From positions 1-64,000 of the forward strand of contig CACGVC010000001.1 in NCBI GenBank assembly GCA_902576335.1: a stretch of 64,000 nt of DNA, written 5' to 3'. This DNA comes from an uncultured Pelagibacteraceae bacterium. Lineage in GTDB: Bacteria; Pseudomonadota; Alphaproteobacteria; Pelagibacterales; Pelagibacteraceae. This document shows positions 43,077-52,060 of this stretch, in pieces. The position numbers and the translations under genes are program-made. The notes under the pieces are model-generated. The model was given only the letters and a program-made list of their open reading frames with translations. It was not told the origin of the DNA and made no database searches. Numbering within the stretch: position 1 is the first letter of the stretch; each line of letters begins with the position of its first letter.

Positions 43077-44435
43077 TTAACCTGAAACCACCTCTCTTGT
43101 ATTTGCATTAAAAGACTCTTTGAATGGTATATCAACTATAACTGCATCTACTGGCTGACCTGGACTATTTGAATATTTCTCTGGAAGATGAACTTTAAAT
43201 TTGGTTCCAACTTTTCCCTTCGGAAAACCATTAGCATTCAGAGTCCCGTCAAAAGGAACGTAGCCCATTGCAATATTAGTCTTCTTTTCAGGATGCCACC
43301 ATGGAGAGGTAATAAATCCAACAGGATCACCACCATTTGCATTTGAGATTAACCAAAAATCAGGTGCATAATCTTCTATTGGCTTTCCACCCAGTTCCAA
43401 ACCAACTAATTGCAGTTTGTAAGGTTTCTTTCCTGCTTTTATTTCTGCCTTCATTTTTTCTAAAACATCTTTACCTACATAGTCAGACTTTTTATTCCAT
43501 TCTCCTTTACCAGATAAAGAAACTTGATAACCAAGATTACACTGAAAAGGATTATGTTGTTGATCCATATCTTGTCCCCAAGAAAGTATACCTGCTTGGA
43601 TTCTTCTGTGGTGAGCCGGAGCAATAACCATCAAATTATGTTTTTCACCAGCTTTTAGAACAGCGTTCCACATATCATCCGCGTATAGTGTTGCATTTCT
43701 TAAATAAATCTCATATCCAGCTTCTCCAGAGAAACCAGATTGTGAAATTACACAACTTCTTCCTCCTATTTTTGCCTCAGCTAATCCGTAAAAAGGCATA
43801 CTATCCAAATCAAACTGATCACCACAAAGATCTTTCATTAAAGCTTTAGATTTAGGACCTTGTATTTGAACTGGGCAATGGTCAGTTTCTTCAATTTTAC
43901 AATTAAATCTTCCATCAGCGTTTACGCCTTGTAGATACATTCCAATGTCTGAGTCTGATAGAGAAAACCAGAATTCATCTTCTGAAATTCTTAAAAGAAT
44001 TGGATCATTTAAAACTCCACCATAGGCGTTACATAAAATTACATATCTTGCTCTCATTGGTGAAATTTTCGTTGCATCTCTGGTTATTACATAGTCTACA
44101 AATTTTTCTGCATCTGGACCTTTAACTCTTATTTGTCTTTCGACAGCAACGTTCCACATTGTGACATGGTTTACGATTGCATCGTATTCAATCATCGCTC
44201 CACCATCTTCAGGTTTAACGTATCCTCTTGGATGATAAATTCGATTGTATACTGTTGCTCTCCAACATCCTGCTTGCATAGATAAATGCCAATAAGGTGA
44301 TTTTCTAACTCTTGTAGAAATTAACATTTCAACTTTTGTAGGACCACTTTGCCTTAAGTTATAAGGGACTTCTCTATCAGACTGATCGACTGATGTAGCA
44401 TGCTTTAATTTTGTATAATCAAACTCTTTAGACAT
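43077..44435 (-). CDS. DmdA-like THF-dependent demethylase/aminomethyltransferase (GcvT family)
   Basis: A 452-residue GcvT-fold protein. The stretch from about residue 40 (RVRKSPYWH) through MIEYDAIVNHVTMWNVAVERQ and VILCNAYGGVLNDPILLRIS, then IQGPKSKALM, parallels the DMSP demethylase DmdA, yet the protein is about 80 residues longer than the classical 369-residue SAR11 DmdA, with an extra N-terminal segment and a longer C-terminal half. It therefore looks like a separate clade that moves a methyl group from an unknown donor to THF. It overlaps the upstream MetF-like gene by eight bases, tying it to methyl-THF chemistry. The substrate is unproven. Confidence 0.72.
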   Translation of the reverse strand: MSKEFDYTKLKHATSVDQSDREVPYNLRQSGPTKVEMLISTRVRKSPYWHLSMQAGCWRATVYNRIYHPRGYVKPEDGGAMIEYDAIVNHVTMWNVAVERQIRVKGPDAEKFVDYVITRDATKISPMRARYVILCNAYGGVLNDPILLRISEDEFWFSLSDSDIGMYLQGVNADGRFNCKIEETDHCPVQIQGPKSKALMKDLCGDQFDLDSMPFYGLAEAKIGGRSCVISQSGFSGEAGYEIYLRNATLYADDMWNAVLKAGEKHNLMVIAPAHHRRIQAGILSWGQDMDQQHNPFQCNLGYQVSLSGKGEWNKKSDYVGKDVLEKMKAEIKAGKKPYKLQLVGLELGGKPIEDYAPDFWLISNANGGDPVGFITSPWWHPEKKTNIAMGYVPFDGTLNANGFPKGKVGTKFKVHLPEKYSNSPGQPVDAVIVDIPFKESFNANTREVVSG

Positions 44436-45156
44436 ATTTGTTCTCCTTCAACCACTTGTTAGTTTCCGTCAAGCCGCCGAATGTATAAATGTGAAAAAAA
44501 TCAGTATGAGATTTAATTTTCCCAATTAAATCATTTGGGTCTTTAGGTCTTAATAAATCTAATGCCTTGCTAAAATTAGATTTAAGAAAATTTAAGGAAT
44601 TTTTTGCTCCAACAATATTTGCAAATTTTATTAGGCTTGATATCTTTAGAGGCCCAGTAATTCCCACATGAACTGGTACACTTTGTTTTGAGATAAAATC
44701 TATAATAGGCTGAGGATCTAGCAACCATTGTGTTACAATATAATCAGCGTATGGTTTTTTATCTATCATAGCTTTTTCTAATTCTGAGTCGGATATATCA
44801 GGACTCCCCTCCGGGTGTCCAGCAATTCCTATTGTCATCTTCTCAAAATAACCAGTCTCCAAAAGTTGGAGGGAGCTATCGAATTTTCCCATCGGCTCTC
44901 TACCACCTCCGATTACTAGCACTTGTTTAACGCCCCCATCTTTACATCTTGAAACATAATCTTTTAGCTGCTTTTCATCTTGCATTGATCGAGCAGGGAA
45001 ATGAGGAACTGGGTTAAAACCTTTTTTAACCAAATCAACTGCTTGTTGGGCTGTTTCTTTGTAGTCACCACCAGGCAACATTGTGATATAAACATCACTA
45101 ACTTTTGGAACAGTGCTTAGGTCAGTTTTGGGACTTATTTCAAGAGAAAATTTCAT
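44428..45156 (-). CDS. MetF-like methylenetetrahydrofolate reductase family protein
   Basis: A 242-residue TIM-barrel flavoprotein of the MTHFR family, shorter than typical MetF (about 290). The N-terminal FSLEISPK carries the family Glu, HFPARSM matches the conserved HxxAR region, IVTQWLLD the TQxxxD motif, and HIYTFGGLTETNKW the C-terminal ending. I chose ATG 45156 because a longer frame would run into the divergent gene. Overlap with the DmdA-like gene suggests that it oxidises 5-methyl-THF made by that enzyme, the reverse of the biosynthetic direction; this is inference. Confidence 0.78.
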   Translation of the reverse strand: MKFSLEISPKTDLSTVPKVSDVYITMLPGGDYKETAQQAVDLVKKGFNPVPHFPARSMQDEKQLKDYVSRCKDGGVKQVLVIGGGREPMGKFDSSLQLLETGYFEKMTIGIAGHPEGSPDISDSELEKAMIDKKPYADYIVTQWLLDPQPIIDFISKQSVPVHVGITGPLKISSLIKFANIVGAKNSLNFLKSNFSKALDLLRPKDPNDLIGKIKSHTDFFHIYTFGGLTETNKWLKENKYV

Positions 45157-45220
45157 ATTTAGATAATTATATCTTTTGAAAATACTGTCAAAGAAATTCA
45201 TCTTATAATATAGTTGTCTG

Positions 45221-45847
45221 ATGGCACAAAAAGACGTAGGAAACAAAATACCAATTTATAAATTGAAAACCACAAAAGAGGTAATGGATTACTATGATGA
45301 GTGGGGCGAAAATGACAAATATAACAAAGATATGGTTGATTGGAATTATACAGGACCAAAAGAAACTGTTAATACTTTCCTAAAATATGAGAAAAATAAA
45401 GATGCTTTGATCTTTGACGCTGGCTGTGGAACTGGTTTAGTAGGCTTGGAATTAAAAAAATTTGGTTTCAAAAACTTTCATGGCGCAGATCTATCACAAA
45501 AATTACTGAACACCATTCCGTCAAATTTATATAAAAAACTGCTCAAGACTGATTTAAACAAACCAATAAATTTAAAAGATAACGCTTACGATGCAATTTT
45601 TTGTGTTGGCACTTTTACTTTTGGCCATGTAAAACCAAATGCTTTGGATGAATTTATAAGAATAACTAAAAAAGGTGGTTTAATTTGTTTTACTATTAAT
45701 GAGGGTATATACAAAGATTATGGATTTGATAAAAAAATAAAAGAATTAAATAAAACAAATCTTTGGAATGAAATAGAGTTTTTTAAATCTGATTATATCG
45801 TAAGTAAAGATGTCAATGCTTGGTTAGGTTTGTATAAAGTAAAATAA
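45221..45847 (+). CDS. class I SAM-dependent methyltransferase
   Basis: A 208-residue methyltransferase. The SAM loop is DAGCGTGLVG near residues 66-75, and the acidic motif is GADLSQKLL. An N-terminal YYDEWGENDKYN segment resembles small-molecule methyltransferases. A TATAAT at 45204-45209 puts a transcription start only a few bases from the ATG, so translation may be nearly leaderless. It starts a tightly coupled three-gene cassette (TAATG overlaps) with a kinase and a nucleotidyltransferase. The acceptor is unknown. Confidence 0.8.
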   Translation: MAQKDVGNKIPIYKLKTTKEVMDYYDEWGENDKYNKDMVDWNYTGPKETVNTFLKYEKNKDALIFDAGCGTGLVGLELKKFGFKNFHGADLSQKLLNTIPSNLYKKLLKTDLNKPINLKDNAYDAIFCVGTFTFGHVKPNALDEFIRITKKGGLICFTINEGIYKDYGFDKKIKELNKTNLWNEIEFFKSDYIVSKDVNAWLGLYKVK

Positions 45848-46254
45848 TGAAAATTGTATTAATAATGGGTTTGCCTGGTGCGGGCAAAACAACTTTAGCT
45901 TCTCATCTTGTGCCTTTGTTAAAAGCCAAATGGCTTAATGCAGATGAAGTAAGGAAAGAAGCAAATGATTGGGATTTTTCTGTAGAGGGGAGAACTAGGC
46001 AAGCTAAAAGAATGTGGAGTAAAGCTGAGGAATACAAAAGTCAAGGATATCATGTAGTTGCAGATTTTGTTTGTCCGACACCTGAAGCAAGAAGTTTATT
46101 TCCCGCAGATTATATAATTTGGGTAGACACTATAAACGCAGGTAGATTTGATGATACAAATAAGATGTTTGTAAAACCTGACAAGTATGACTTTCATGTG
46201 ACAACACAAGATGCTAAAAATTGGTCATTAAAAATATTTGAGAAATTAAAATAA
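45847..46254 (+). CDS. small P-loop kinase, adenylylsulfate-kinase-like
   Basis: A 135-residue P-loop protein: Walker A GLPGAGKTT (residues 8-16), then LNADEVRKEANDWDFS resembling the APS-kinase substrate loop and a VVADFVCPTPEARSLF segment as in CysC. It is much shorter than CysC (about 200), and cells of this type generally lack assimilatory sulfate reduction, so a classical APS kinase role is doubtful. Its ATG overlaps the methyltransferase stop. It probably phosphorylates a small metabolite made or used by its neighbours. Confidence 0.65.
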   Translation: MKIVLIMGLPGAGKTTLASHLVPLLKAKWLNADEVRKEANDWDFSVEGRTRQAKRMWSKAEEYKSQGYHVVADFVCPTPEARSLFPADYIIWVDTINAGRFDDTNKMFVKPDKYDFHVTTQDAKNWSLKIFEKLK

Positions 46255-46628
46255 TGTCTTATCAATGGGATAATAAAAAACCTACTGCACAAATGCTTGG
46301 AAGATGGCAACCATTTCATGATGGACATTATAATTTATTTAAAGAAATAATTAAAAAAACTGGTCAAGTTTGTATTCAAATCAGAGACGTTCAGGGAGTG
46401 GACGATAACCCCTTTGATTTTGAAACAGTCAAAAAAAGTATTGAGGATAGACTTAATCCAGAATTTGAGGGACGTTTTAAAATTATGATAGTACCCAATA
46501 TAACTAATATTTGTTACGGTAGAGGCGTAGGTTATAAAATTGAAGAAATTAAATTATCAAAAGAAATTCAGGAAATCTCAGCAACAAAAATTCGAGCTCA
46601 AATGAGAAAAGAAGGTAAACTTAAATAA
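46254..46628 (+). CDS. small HxGH nucleotidyltransferase (NadM/cytidylyltransferase-like)
   Basis: A 124-residue nucleotidyltransferase fold. GRWQPFHDGH (residues 16-25) carries the HxGH ATP/CTP site, NPFDFETVKKSIEDRL the mid-domain helix, and ISATKIR (108-114) the C-terminal phosphate-binding motif, as in NMN adenylyltransferase and cytidylyltransferase relatives. It is shorter than NadM. TAATG overlap with the kinase suggests a kinase-then-nucleotidyl-transfer pathway making a nucleotide-activated metabolite. The actual substrate is unknown. Confidence 0.68.
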   Translation: MSYQWDNKKPTAQMLGRWQPFHDGHYNLFKEIIKKTGQVCIQIRDVQGVDDNPFDFETVKKSIEDRLNPEFEGRFKIMIVPNITNICYGRGVGYKIEEIKLSKEIQEISATKIRAQMRKEGKLK

Positions 46629-46634
46629 AACTAT

Positions 46635-47405
46635 ATGAGCATTAAGGTTATTAACCAAAAAGATATTTCAAGAATAATAATAAATGATCCTAAAACTTAT
46701 AACTCACTATCATTCAAAAATTTAACAGATTTAATAAAAATAATTAAAAAATTAGATAAAGATAATAATACTAAAGTTATAATAATTGAGGGAGCAGGCA
46801 AAGGTTTTAGTGCAGGACATAACTTAAAAGAAGTTCAAGGTTTAAATAAAAAGCAAAAGTATCAGAGATTATTTAACTTGTGCTCCAAACTCATGCTATT
46901 GATTGTTGAGGGAAGAAAACCTGTTATCGCTAAAGTTCATGGGGCCGCATATGCTGCTGGATGTCAGTTAGTTGCAAGTTGTGATTTAGCTTTTAGTTCT
47001 AAAGATGCATTGTTCTCAACACCAGGGGTAAACATTGGTTTGTTTTGTAGTACTCCAATGGTTGCAGTAAGCAGAAAAATAAAAAGAAAATCAATGATGA
47101 AAATGTTATTAACTGGCGAACCGATTTCGGCAAAATATGCAAAGGAAATTGGATTAATTAATGACTTTTATCCAAAATCAAAACTTGATAATGAAGTTTT
47201 AAAGATTTCAAAAAAAATCGCATCAAAATCAAATCTGACAATTAAGATAGGTAAACAAACATTTTACAAGCAATTAGAAATGCCATTAAGAAAAGCTTAC
47301 GCATACACTAGTAGAATGATGACAAAAAACATGATGGCAATGGATGCAAAAGAGGGGATTGCAGCATTTCTTGAAAAAAGAAGACCTGTTTGGAAAAATA
47401 AATAA
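46635..47405 (+). CDS. enoyl-CoA hydratase/isomerase family protein
   Basis: A 256-residue crotonase-fold protein. Oxyanion-hole regions are GKGFSAGHNLKEV (about residues 55-67) and HGAAYAAGCQLVASCDLAFS (near 99-118), followed by STPGVNIGLFCSTP. The ECHDC3-like Cys/Phe-rich active-site segment makes the precise reaction uncertain, so it could be a hydratase, isomerase or hydrolase. It sits six bases behind the nucleotidyltransferase gene. Its partner may be the CoA-binding protein that follows. Confidence 0.85.
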   Translation: MSIKVINQKDISRIIINDPKTYNSLSFKNLTDLIKIIKKLDKDNNTKVIIIEGAGKGFSAGHNLKEVQGLNKKQKYQRLFNLCSKLMLLIVEGRKPVIAKVHGAAYAAGCQLVASCDLAFSSKDALFSTPGVNIGLFCSTPMVAVSRKIKRKSMMKMLLTGEPISAKYAKEIGLINDFYPKSKLDNEVLKISKKIASKSNLTIKIGKQTFYKQLEMPLRKAYAYTSRMMTKNMMAMDAKEGIAAFLEKRRPVWKNK

Positions 47406-47406
47406 T

Positions 47407-47808
47407 ATGGCCAATATTAAAGATATTCTCACAAATTATAAAAATATTGCTTTAGTTGGAGCTAGTAAAGATTTGAATAAAACTTCAACAATAGTAATGA
47501 AACACCTGCAAAATTATGGATATAAAGTTTATCCTGTTAATCCAACTATTATAGGTCAGTTAATACTAGGTGAGAGAGTGTATGGAAAAGTTTCAGAAAT
47601 TGACGGGCCTGTGGATATAGTTGATGTCTTTAGACCGTCAGATGAGGCAATTGAAATTGTTAATGATGCCATAAAGATCAATGCAAAAGTTTTATGGCTT
47701 CAATTAAATATAAAAAATTCTCAAGCAAAGAAAATTGCTGAGGCAAATAACATTATTTATGTAGAGGATAAATGCACTAAAATAGAATTTGAGAAACATT
47801 TTAATTAA
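47407..47808 (+). CDS. CoA-binding domain protein
   Basis: A 133-residue Rossmann-fold CoA-binding protein (YccU type): IALVGASKDLNKTSTIVMKHL near the N-terminus, YKVYPVNPT, and a C-terminal VEDKCTKIEFEKHF. ATG 47407 is used because an earlier frame overlaps the crotonase gene. No catalytic domain is attached, so a regulatory or binding role is likely. It overlaps the next gene's ATG by one base. Confidence 0.82.
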   Translation: MANIKDILTNYKNIALVGASKDLNKTSTIVMKHLQNYGYKVYPVNPTIIGQLILGERVYGKVSEIDGPVDIVDVFRPSDEAIEIVNDAIKINAKVLWLQLNIKNSQAKKIAEANNIIYVEDKCTKIEFEKHFN

Positions 47809-48377
47809 TGAAAAAAATTTTTATTGTTTATGGTCATTACGATGAAAAATCTTTTAATGCCGCAATAAGAAATACTTTCATTGAGTCAGTCACAAAAATT
47901 GGTCACAAAGTTGATGTAGTTGATCTTTATAAAGAGAAATTTGATCCAGTTTTTTCAGGAGAAGAACCAGATAAAATCGTTTTAGATCATAGAAGTAGAA
48001 TAGAAAAATCTGATGCGATAGTATTAATTGCCCCAATATGGAATTTTAGAATGCCAGCAATAGTCGAAGGCTGGATAGACAAAGTTTTAGCTCCACCTTG
48101 GGCATTTAGATTTAAAAGGTTATTTGGAAATTATGGATACCCTTTGGGTAACTTAAAAGGTAAAAAAGCTGTCGTGTTTTGTACTTATGGATCTCCACAA
48201 TTTGCTGTAAGAACTTTCTTTCTGAATATGCCAACTAAAAGATTAAGAAGGGGTGTGTTTAATATATGCGGCATAACGGATGTTATATATAAAAGATACT
48301 TTGCTGTACCATTCGTAGAAGACAAAAAAAGAAAAAAATTCTTAAAAGATGTTCAAAAAACAGCAAATAATATTTAA
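47808..48377 (+). CDS. NAD(P)H dehydrogenase (quinone)/flavodoxin-fold reductase
   Basis: A 189-residue flavodoxin-fold protein of the NQO/KefF family. It starts IFIVYGHYDEKSFNAAIRNTF, has IVLIAPIWNFRMPAIVEGWIDKVL as the flavin/quinone loop and ends in a short basic tail. It likely reduces quinones or similar acceptors with FMN or FAD. It is coupled to the CoA-binding gene (TAATG), and the next gene begins within its 3' end. Confidence 0.82.
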   Translation: MKKIFIVYGHYDEKSFNAAIRNTFIESVTKIGHKVDVVDLYKEKFDPVFSGEEPDKIVLDHRSRIEKSDAIVLIAPIWNFRMPAIVEGWIDKVLAPPWAFRFKRLFGNYGYPLGNLKGKKAVVFCTYGSPQFAVRTFFLNMPTKRLRRGVFNICGITDVIYKRYFAVPFVEDKKRKKFLKDVQKTANNI

Positions 48378-48822
48378 ATTTTTAGTAATTTTTTTTATTA
48401 TAACTTCGACTTCAAACGCAGAATTGCTTAAGCCAAATAGCAATATTAAACCTTCTGAAGTTGTGAAAATTCAACTACTTGGTCTTCAAAACAACAATGA
48501 AATATTTAATGATAGTGGTATTGAACAAACCTGGAACTTTGCTCATCCTATGAATAAACAAGCCACAGGACCCTTAGATAGATTTAAAGAAATGCTAAAA
48601 AGTAATAATTATCAAATGATGATAAATCATATAAGTCATACTATTACTCAAGTTAGAAGAGGAGACGACTGGGTTCAGTTTGAAGTAATTATACTAGATA
48701 AGGAAAAAATTTATCATAAATTCAATTGGCAAGTTGAAAAATTTATAGAGGATGGACCTTTAAAGGACTGCTGGTTAACCACAATGGTATCTAGTCCAGA
48801 ACCTTTAGGAAGTTCAATATGA
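48349..48822 (+). CDS. secreted DUF4864-like protein
   Basis: A 157-residue protein with a signal peptide (residues 1-24, Lys-rich start then FLVIFFIITSTSNA). The mature part resembles DUF4864 proteins: PSEVVKIQLLGLQNNNE, a tryptophan-containing NFAHPMNK segment, and GDDWVQFEVIILDKE strands with a final DGPLKDCWLTT. Function unknown, probably periplasmic. Its start overlaps the flavoprotein gene by 29 bases; no later Met is available that keeps the signal. Confidence 0.65.
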   Translation: MFKKQQIIFKFLVIFFIITSTSNAELLKPNSNIKPSEVVKIQLLGLQNNNEIFNDSGIEQTWNFAHPMNKQATGPLDRFKEMLKSNNYQMMINHISHTITQVRRGDDWVQFEVIILDKEKIYHKFNWQVEKFIEDGPLKDCWLTTMVSSPEPLGSSI

Positions 48823-48878
48823 TGCTCATTTATACAATTTTGTTTCGTTATGAATAAAAATTTAGTAGGTATATAATT

Positions 48879-51311
48879 ATGAAAGCTAAAACAAAAGTAG
48901 TAGTTGTCGGTGGAGGAGTGGTTGGTGTGAGTGCTCTATACCATTTAGCAAAAAAAGGTTGGTCAGATGTTGTTCTAGTAGAGAGAAAAGAACTCACTTC
49001 AGGTTCAACTTGGCATGCTGCTGGTTTGCTGCCTTTATTTAACATGAGTTATTCGGTTGGCCAGCTTCATAAATATGCTGTGAATTTATACAAAACATTG
49101 GAGGAAGAAACCGGAAAAAATGTTGGCTTCAGTGTAGTTTCAAACATTCGTTTGGCTAGTACAAAAGATAGAATGGATGAGTATCATCAATATGCAGGTG
49201 TAGCTAAAACAATTGGTGTAGATGTAAAATTTTTAACACCTCAACAGGTAAAAGAAATTTGGCCTTTATGTCATACAGATGATTTAGTTGGAGCAATACA
49301 ACACCCTGAAGATGGATATATTCAGCCAGCAGATTTAACCCAAGCCCTTGCTACAGGAGCAAGAAACAGAGGAGCTGAAATTTATCGAAACACAACTGTT
49401 TTATCTATGAAACAAACTAAAAATGGATGGATAGTTGAAACTGATAAAGGTTCAATTGAATGTGAACACGTAATCTCTTGTTCAGGTAATTTTGCACGAC
49501 AAACAGGTGAAATGGTTGGATTAGATATTCCTGTTATACCAGTAGAACATCAATACATTGTAACAGAGCCACATCCAGAAATTCAAAAAAGAAAAAAAGA
49601 GGGACTACCAGAGATGGGAGTTCTGAGAGATAGTGACAGTAGATGGTACATGAGAGAAGAAGCTGGTGGATTAATACTTGGCCCATATGAAGATGGTGCT
49701 CCTGCTTGTTATGTTGAAGGACCTTCAAAAAATTCAGAGTATGAATTATTTCAGGAAGATTTAGATAGACTTGCTCCACACATTGAGGGAGCAATACATC
49801 GTGTACCTGCTTTTGGAGAAGTAGGAGTTAAAAAAGTTTATAACGGGGCAATCTGCTATACTCCTGATGGAAACCCTATAGTTGGACCAGCTTGGGGTTT
49901 AAAAAATTTTTGGATTAATGAAGGGCATAGCTTTGGAATAACCGCTGCAGGTGGTGCTGGTTGGCAATTAGCAGAATGGATTGTAGATGGAGAACCTACA
50001 ATAGACATGCTAGGTGTAGAACCAAGACGATATGGGAATTATGCCACTAAGTCTTATTTGAAAGCTAAAAATGAGGAGGCCTATAGCCATGTTTTTATAG
50101 TTCATTATCCTGATGAAGAAAGACCAGCAGCAAGACCTTTAAGAACTGCACCGTGTTATGAAAGAATGAAAGCTTTAGGAGCTGTATTTGGACAAAAATT
50201 TGGATGGGAACGTCCTAATTTTTTTGCAACGGATGGCATGGAACAAAAAGATGACTGGTCTTTTAGAAGATCAAAATGGTTTGATGCAATAAAAAAAGAA
50301 TGTGAGAATGTGAAAAAAAATGTTGGACTTTTAGATATGACTGCATTTGCAAAATGTAGAATTAAAGGACCAAAAGCTGAAGAATTTCTTGATTACTTAG
50401 TTGCAAATAAACTTCCAAAAAAAATTGGTAGAATAAATTTATGCCATGCACTTAATACCAAGGGTGGTGTTCATTCAGAATTTACAATTATGAAAGAGGC
50501 AGAAAATAGTTATTATCTCGTTTCTGCCGGAGCAAATTTACGATTAGACCATGACTGGATACAAAAATGGATGCCAACAGATGGTTCTGTAATTTTTGAG
50601 GATTTAACTAACAGCACAGGAGTACTTGTTGTTGCAGGTCCTAAAGCAAGAGAATTAATGAAAAAAGTTTCAACAGACGATTTTTCAAATGAAAATTTTA
50701 AATGGTTAACTGCAAAAAATGTTAATGTTGGATACGCACCAGTTAATGCTATGAGAGTAAATTTTGTTGGAGAATTAGGATGGGAGTTACATCACCCAAT
50801 TGAGTATCAAAACCATATTTTTGATAAATTGATGGATGCAGGTAAAGATTTGGGAATAAAGCCATTTGGTATTAGAGCAATGAATAGTTTAAGAATTGAA
50901 AAATCTTATAAGCTTGTAGGAACTGAATTATCTATTGAGTATTCTCCTTATGAGTCTGGTTTAGATAGATTTGTTCATCCAAATAAAGGAAATTTTATTG
51001 GCCTAGAAGCTTTGAACAAATGGAGAGAAAAAGGTTTTGATAATAAATTGGTTACTCTTGAAGTTCACAATACAACGGACTCTGACGTATTAGGAAATAA
51101 TCCAATTTACAAAGATGACAAAGTTGTAGGAAGGGCAACTGGAGGTGAATACGGATTTAGAATTGATAAATCAATAGCTTTAGCAATGGTAAAACCTGAT
51201 CTAGCTAATGTTGGAGAGAAACTAAAAGTTGATATTCTTGGAAAGATGTATGAGGCTACAATTCTTGATGAAAGTCCTTATGATTCTGAAAATAAATTGT
51301 TGAGAGCTTAA
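48879..51311 (+). CDS. dimethylglycine/sarcosine dehydrogenase-type flavoenzyme with THF domain
   Basis: An 810-residue demethylating dehydrogenase. The N-terminal FAD fold is [14 protein letters not shown] (residues 7-20); the covalent-FAD histidine is H46 in STWHAAG. A central FAO-type linker joins a C-terminal GcvT-like half (from about residue 430) that takes the released formaldehyde equivalent onto THF. The reaction is dimethylglycine to sarcosine, or sarcosine to glycine; the sequence alone does not separate these. Its electron acceptor ETF is encoded immediately downstream (TAATG overlap), and ETF-QO follows. It fits glycine-betaine catabolism. Confidence 0.9.
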   Translation: MKAKTKVVVVGGGVVGVSALYHLAKKGWSDVVLVERKELTSGSTWHAAGLLPLFNMSYSVGQLHKYAVNLYKTLEEETGKNVGFSVVSNIRLASTKDRMDEYHQYAGVAKTIGVDVKFLTPQQVKEIWPLCHTDDLVGAIQHPEDGYIQPADLTQALATGARNRGAEIYRNTTVLSMKQTKNGWIVETDKGSIECEHVISCSGNFARQTGEMVGLDIPVIPVEHQYIVTEPHPEIQKRKKEGLPEMGVLRDSDSRWYMREEAGGLILGPYEDGAPACYVEGPSKNSEYELFQEDLDRLAPHIEGAIHRVPAFGEVGVKKVYNGAICYTPDGNPIVGPAWGLKNFWINEGHSFGITAAGGAGWQLAEWIVDGEPTIDMLGVEPRRYGNYATKSYLKAKNEEAYSHVFIVHYPDEERPAARPLRTAPCYERMKALGAVFGQKFGWERPNFFATDGMEQKDDWSFRRSKWFDAIKKECENVKKNVGLLDMTAFAKCRIKGPKAEEFLDYLVANKLPKKIGRINLCHALNTKGGVHSEFTIMKEAENSYYLVSAGANLRLDHDWIQKWMPTDGSVIFEDLTNSTGVLVVAGPKARELMKKVSTDDFSNENFKWLTAKNVNVGYAPVNAMRVNFVGELGWELHHPIEYQNHIFDKLMDAGKDLGIKPFGIRAMNSLRIEKSYKLVGTELSIEYSPYESGLDRFVHPNKGNFIGLEALNKWREKGFDNKLVTLEVHNTTDSDVLGNNPIYKDDKVVGRATGGEYGFRIDKSIALAMVKPDLANVGEKLKVDILGKMYEATILDESPYDSENKLLRA

Positions 51312-52060
51312 TGAAAATTTTAGTAGCAGTAAAAAGAGTTATTGATTATAACGTTCAAATCAGAGTGAAAGAAGATAACTCGGGTGTAGTAACTGACAAT
51401 GTTAAAATGTCGACTAATCCACCAGATGATAATGCAATTGAAGAAGCGGTAAAGATTAAAGAAGCTGGTAAAGCCACAGAAGTAGTGGCAGTAAGTATTG
51501 GTGAAGAGAAAGCACAAGAAACAGTTCGTAAAGCATTAGCGGTTGGAGCTGATAGAGGAATACTCGTTAAAACAGATGGTGTTGTTGAACCTCTTTCTGT
51601 TTCAAAATTATTACAAAAAATTGTAGAAAAAGAAAAACCAGATTTAGTCTTTATGGGTAAACAGGCAATCGATGATGATTGTAATCAGACAGGTCAAATG
51701 TTAAGCGCGCTTCTTAATTGGCCCCAAGCTACCTTTGCATCTAAAATTGAGATTAAAGATGGTAAGTTAGAGGTGACAAGAGAAATAGATGAAGGTTTAG
51801 AAACAATAGAAATAAATGTTCCAGCAATAGTAACTTGTGATCTAAGATTAAATGAACCAAGGTATGCTTCACTACCAAATATAATGAAAGCTAAAAAAAA
51901 ACCTATTGAACAATTAAATGCGTCAGATTTAGGAGTGGATATAAGCCCAAGAATCGAACAAATTAAAGTTGAAGAGCCACCTAAAAGAAAAGCTGGTATA
52001 AAAGTATCAAGTGTATCTGAGCTGGTTCAGAAACTAAAAAATGAGGCTAAGGTAATTTAA
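51311..52060 (+). CDS. etfB: electron transfer flavoprotein beta subunit
   Basis: A 249-residue EtfB, binding AMP and pairing with EtfA. It opens with [18 protein letters not shown], has DDNAIEEAV near 38-46, [20 protein letters not shown] near 117-136 and a C-terminal KKKPIEQL. It takes electrons from the dehydrogenase encoded one base upstream and passes them to ETF-QO. It ends one base before etfA. Confidence 0.97.
   Translation: MKILVAVKRVIDYNVQIRVKEDNSGVVTDNVKMSTNPPDDNAIEEAVKIKEAGKATEVVAVSIGEEKAQETVRKALAVGADRGILVKTDGVVEPLSVSKLLQKIVEKEKPDLVFMGKQAIDDDCNQTGQMLSALLNWPQATFASKIEIKDGKLEVTREIDEGLETIEINVPAIVTCDLRLNEPRYASLPNIMKAKKKPIEQLNASDLGVDISPRIEQIKVEEPPKRKAGIKVSSVSELVQKLKNEAKVI

Noticed and set aside
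43337..43627. 96-codon plus-strand open frame inside the DmdA-like gene
   Set aside because: It lies wholly antisense to a protein with clear family motifs and has no recognisable domain or ribosome-binding site; a shadow of the coding strand.
48823..48878. SAM or glycine riboswitch ahead of the dimethylglycine-dehydrogenase-type gene
   Set aside because: The gap is 56 bases and holds no convincing paired elements of those riboswitches.
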